Assembly: GCA_039920345.1 (NCBI GenBank)
Contig: JBDSDZ010000174.1
Location: 1-9,700 of the forward strand
Direction: 5' to 3'
Length of the DNA stretch: 9,700 bases
DNA from: Croceibacterium_A sp039920345
GTDB taxonomy: Bacteria > Pseudomonadota > Alphaproteobacteria > Sphingomonadales > Sphingomonadaceae
This document shows, piece after piece, positions 7,771 to 9,700 of the stretch. Below the pieces are notes generated by a model. It ran no database searches and was not told where the DNA came from. It worked only from the letters and a program-made list of their open reading frames with translations. The position numbers and the translations under genes were made by a program. Each line of letters begins with the position of its first letter. The stretch's first letter is position 1.

Positions 7771-9576
7771 TCAAAGCGGCGCGCAGGCTTTCTCCAGCCA
7801 CGCCAGTGCCTCGTCCTCAAGCTCCGGTGCCAGCACGGCGCGCACTTGCGCATGGTAGCTGTTCCACCACGCCGTTTCGATCGGGCTCAGCAGCGTGCGG
7901 TCGACCAGCGTCGCATCGATCGGTGCGAGCGTCAGCGTTTCGAACCCGAGCCAGGCCCCTTCCGCGCCGGGGATCGTGCGATCCTCCACCAGCACCAGGT
8001 TCTCGATCCGGATGCCGTATTCGCCGGTCTTGTAGTAGCCCGGTTCGTTCGACAGGATCATGCCCGCAAGCAATTCCTGCTCGGTCCCGGCCTGCCCGCC
8101 GCGCGCCTTTGCGATGCGTTGCGGGCCTTCGTGGACCGCCAGGAAACTGCCCACACCGTGGCCGGTGCCGTGCGCATAATCGACCCCGGCCTGCCACAGG
8201 AACTGGCGCGCCAGGGTATCGAGTTGCGATCCCGCGGTGCCTGCCGGAAAGGTCTGCATGGCAAGGCAGATGTGGCCCTTGAGCACTCGGGTGAAGCGGT
8301 CCTTCACTTCAGCCGGCGGCTGGCCCGGCCCAATCCACACGGTGCGGGTGATGTCGGTCGTGCCATCGGCATACTGACCGCCCGAATCGACCAGGTAAAC
8401 GCTGCCCGGCTCAAGCTTACGATTGGTCTCCTCGCTCACCCGGTAGTGGACGATCGCGCCATTGGGCCCGGCGCCGCTGATCGTGTCGAACGACAGGTCG
8501 CGCAAGTCGCCGGTGTCCTTGCGGAACTGCTGCAGCCGGTCGGCGGCCGAAAGCTCGTCGATCCCGCCTTTGGGCGCTTCGACCGACAGCCAATGCAGGA
8601 ACCGGGCGATGGCTGCCCCGTCGCGTGCCTGCGCGGCGCGGTGACCCTGCTGTTCGGCGGCGTTCTTGATCGCCTTGGGCAGGACCACCGGATCGGTCAG
8701 GCGCACGGTCTCGGCACCTGCCTGGTCCAGCGCCGAGAAAATCGCCGCCACCGCGCGCTCAGGGTCCGCGGCCACGCGCTTGCCCTTGAGCTCCGCCAGT
8801 GCGGCGGTGAACTGGTCGCGAGGCCGCACTTTCACGGCATTGCCAAGGTGCGCCGCCACTTCCGCCGGGACCTTGCCCGGGGCAATGAACCAGTCCGCCG
8901 TGCCGTCGGCATGGGCGATGACATAGGACAGCGCGACCGGTGTGCGCTCGACATCGGCGCCGCGGATGTTGAGCAGCCAGGCGACCGAATCAAGCGCCGA
9001 AACGACGGTGGCGTCGAGCTTCTTGGCCTTGAGCCACTCGCCCACTTCGGCGCGCTTGTCCGCGCTCGAACGCCCGGCGAGCGCTTCTTCCTGCACGAAG
9101 GCGGGGGCTGGCGACGGCTCGGGCTGGTCATCCCACACCGCGTCGATCGGGTTGGCGGCCACCGCCACCAGCGCCGCGCCCGCTTCCTTCAGCGCCTTGC
9201 CCACCGACTGCGCCCAGCCGGCGGTGTGCAGCCACGGATCGAAGCCGATCTTGGCGCCCGCGCCGGCATTGGCGGCGAGCCAATCGGCAATCGTATCCTG
9301 CGGCACCGACTTGTACTCGTAGAGCTTGCCATCGACCTGGTCGCGCACCTGCAGGGTGTAGCGCCCATCAACAAACATCGCGGCGGTGTTCTTGAGCACC
9401 ACCGCCGTACCTGCCGATCCGCCGAACCCGGTCAGCCACGCCAGCCGCTGCGCATAGCCGCCGACGTATTCGGACAAGTGCTCGTCCGAGATCGGGATCA
9501 CGAAGCCATCGAGCCCCTGTCGCGCCAGTTCCTTGCGCAAGGCGTCAAGCCGGGCTTCGTGGGTCTGCATCAGCAT
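7771..9576 (-). CDS. Xaa-Pro aminopeptidase, three-domain M24B family
   Basis: This 601-residue enzyme should release the N-terminal residue of peptides whose second residue is proline, using two metal ions. It has the three-domain build of eukaryotic-type aminopeptidase P (XPNPEP1-like), longer than the roughly 440-residue E. coli PepP: two creatinase-like N-terminal domains (about 1-145 and 165-320), the pita-bread catalytic domain (about 325-540) and a short C-terminal extension (about 541-601). Metal ligands are D397 (VDSGG), D408, H473 (GTGHGVG), E511 (NEPGYY) and E525 (GIRIENL). H377 and H482 match the proton-relay histidines. The D-D, D-H, H-E and E-E spacings (11, 65, 38, 14) fit the family. 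No signal peptide is seen, so it is likely cytoplasmic. I chose ATG 9576 because AAGGA (9585-9589) lies 8 bases upstream; an ATG at 9570 is a close alternative. It is followed by the cupin gene and diverges from a probable oligopeptidase gene. Confidence 0.95.
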   Translation of the reverse strand: MLMQTHEARLDALRKELARQGLDGFVIPISDEHLSEYVGGYAQRLAWLTGFGGSAGTAVVLKNTAAMFVDGRYTLQVRDQVDGKLYEYKSVPQDTIADWLAANAGAGAKIGFDPWLHTAGWAQSVGKALKEAGAALVAVAANPIDAVWDDQPEPSPAPAFVQEEALAGRSSADKRAEVGEWLKAKKLDATVVSALDSVAWLLNIRGADVERTPVALSYVIAHADGTADWFIAPGKVPAEVAAHLGNAVKVRPRDQFTAALAELKGKRVAADPERAVAAIFSALDQAGAETVRLTDPVVLPKAIKNAAEQQGHRAAQARDGAAIARFLHWLSVEAPKGGIDELSAADRLQQFRKDTGDLRDLSFDTISGAGPNGAIVHYRVSEETNRKLEPGSVYLVDSGGQYADGTTDITRTVWIGPGQPPAEVKDRFTRVLKGHICLAMQTFPAGTAGSQLDTLARQFLWQAGVDYAHGTGHGVGSFLAVHEGPQRIAKARGGQAGTEQELLAGMILSNEPGYYKTGEYGIRIENLVLVEDRTIPGAEGAWLGFETLTLAPIDATLVDRTLLSPIETAWWNSYHAQVRAVLAPELEDEALAWLEKACAPL

Positions 9577-9626
9577 TGCTGCGGTCCTTGGTTGCGATAC
9601 GTCCGGGGTCAACATAGAGCCGCGCG
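9577..9626. promoter_or_regulatory. Divergent intergenic region between two peptidase genes
   Basis: Only 50 bp separate the start codons of the minus-strand aminopeptidase and the plus-strand partial gene, so promoters for both must overlap here or extend into coding sequence. The aminopeptidase ribosome binding site AAGGA is at 9585-9589. TTGACC on the minus strand (9612-9607) resembles a -35 box, but its expected -10 position falls on that ribosome binding site. I cannot assign a confident promoter. Confidence 0.4.
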
Positions 9627-9700
9627 ATGCCCGATACCACTCCCCCGCTCGCCCCGCCTGTCGCACCCCGCAAACCCTCCAGCGTAACCCACCACGGGAT
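9627..9700 (+). CDS. N-terminus of a probable S9 oligopeptidase (partial, runs off window)
   Basis: An open frame starts at ATG 9627 and continues uninterrupted to the window edge, giving 24 complete codons. An in-frame TAG at 9615-9617 makes this ATG the only possible start. The encoded start is Pro-rich (MPDTTPPLAPPVAPRKPS) and ends in VTHHG. This resembles the N-terminus of oligopeptidase B and related prolyl oligopeptidase-family (S9) enzymes, where a Pro-rich leader precedes a THHG-like segment and then a DDYAWLRD-like motif that would lie beyond the window. There is no clear signal peptide, and only a weak AGAG lies upstream as a ribosome binding site. If right, this is a cytoplasmic serine peptidase cleaving short peptides, divergent from the aminopeptidase P gene. 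The assignment rests on very few residues. Confidence 0.55.
   Translation, partial: MPDTTPPLAPPVAPRKPSSVTHHG

Noticed and set aside
7651..9687. A 678-codon open frame on the plus strand, longer than the aminopeptidase gene it overlaps
   Set aside because: It is antisense to a gene with a full set of M24 metal ligands. Its translation is Arg/His/Gly-rich with no recognisable motif, as expected from a GC-rich shadow frame, and it would also run through the cupin gene.

Overview
The window is a GC-rich, densely coding bacterial chromosomal segment. Its gene families, codon style and protein features (lipoprotein M1 peptidase, three-domain aminopeptidase P, OmpR/EnvZ-type two-component system, Arg/Gly-rich EF-hand protein) suggest an alphaproteobacterium, probably a sphingomonad. 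That placement is an inference from recall, not from any search. I see no rRNA, tRNA, CRISPR array, insertion sequence or phage gene, and no gene-free stretch longer than about 205 bases.

Layout from left to right. (1) A complete HerA-like/DUF853 ATPase gene on the plus strand (33-1607). (2) Four minus-strand genes, which read in transcription order (from right to left) as a secreted EF-hand protein (7147-6497), an OmpR-family response regulator (6470-5733), a sensor histidine kinase (5733-4339, stop and start sharing one base) and an outer-membrane-type M1 metallopeptidase lipoprotein (4271-1608, TTG start). The gaps are 26, -1 and 67 bp, so one transcript is plausible. The M1 stop codon abuts the stop codon of the converging ATPase gene with no base between them. 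(3) A 205-bp regulatory gap (7148-7352) holding a candidate promoter and a repeated TGTCGCA heptamer. (4) A two-gene minus-strand unit: a three-domain Xaa-Pro aminopeptidase (9576-7771) followed 13 bp later by a small cupin protein (7757-7353). (5) At the right edge, a divergent plus-strand gene starts at 9627 and runs off the window; its first 24 residues look like the N-terminus of an S9 oligopeptidase.

Two themes stand out. The first is peptide turnover: an M1 aminopeptidase at the cell envelope, a cytoplasmic aminopeptidase P and, if the partial gene is read correctly, an oligopeptidase. The second is the possible calcium link: a periplasmic protein with four EF-hands sits directly in front of a two-component system and an envelope peptidase. 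I see no clearly undescribed system; the EF-hand/two-component/M1 cluster is the part most worth testing.
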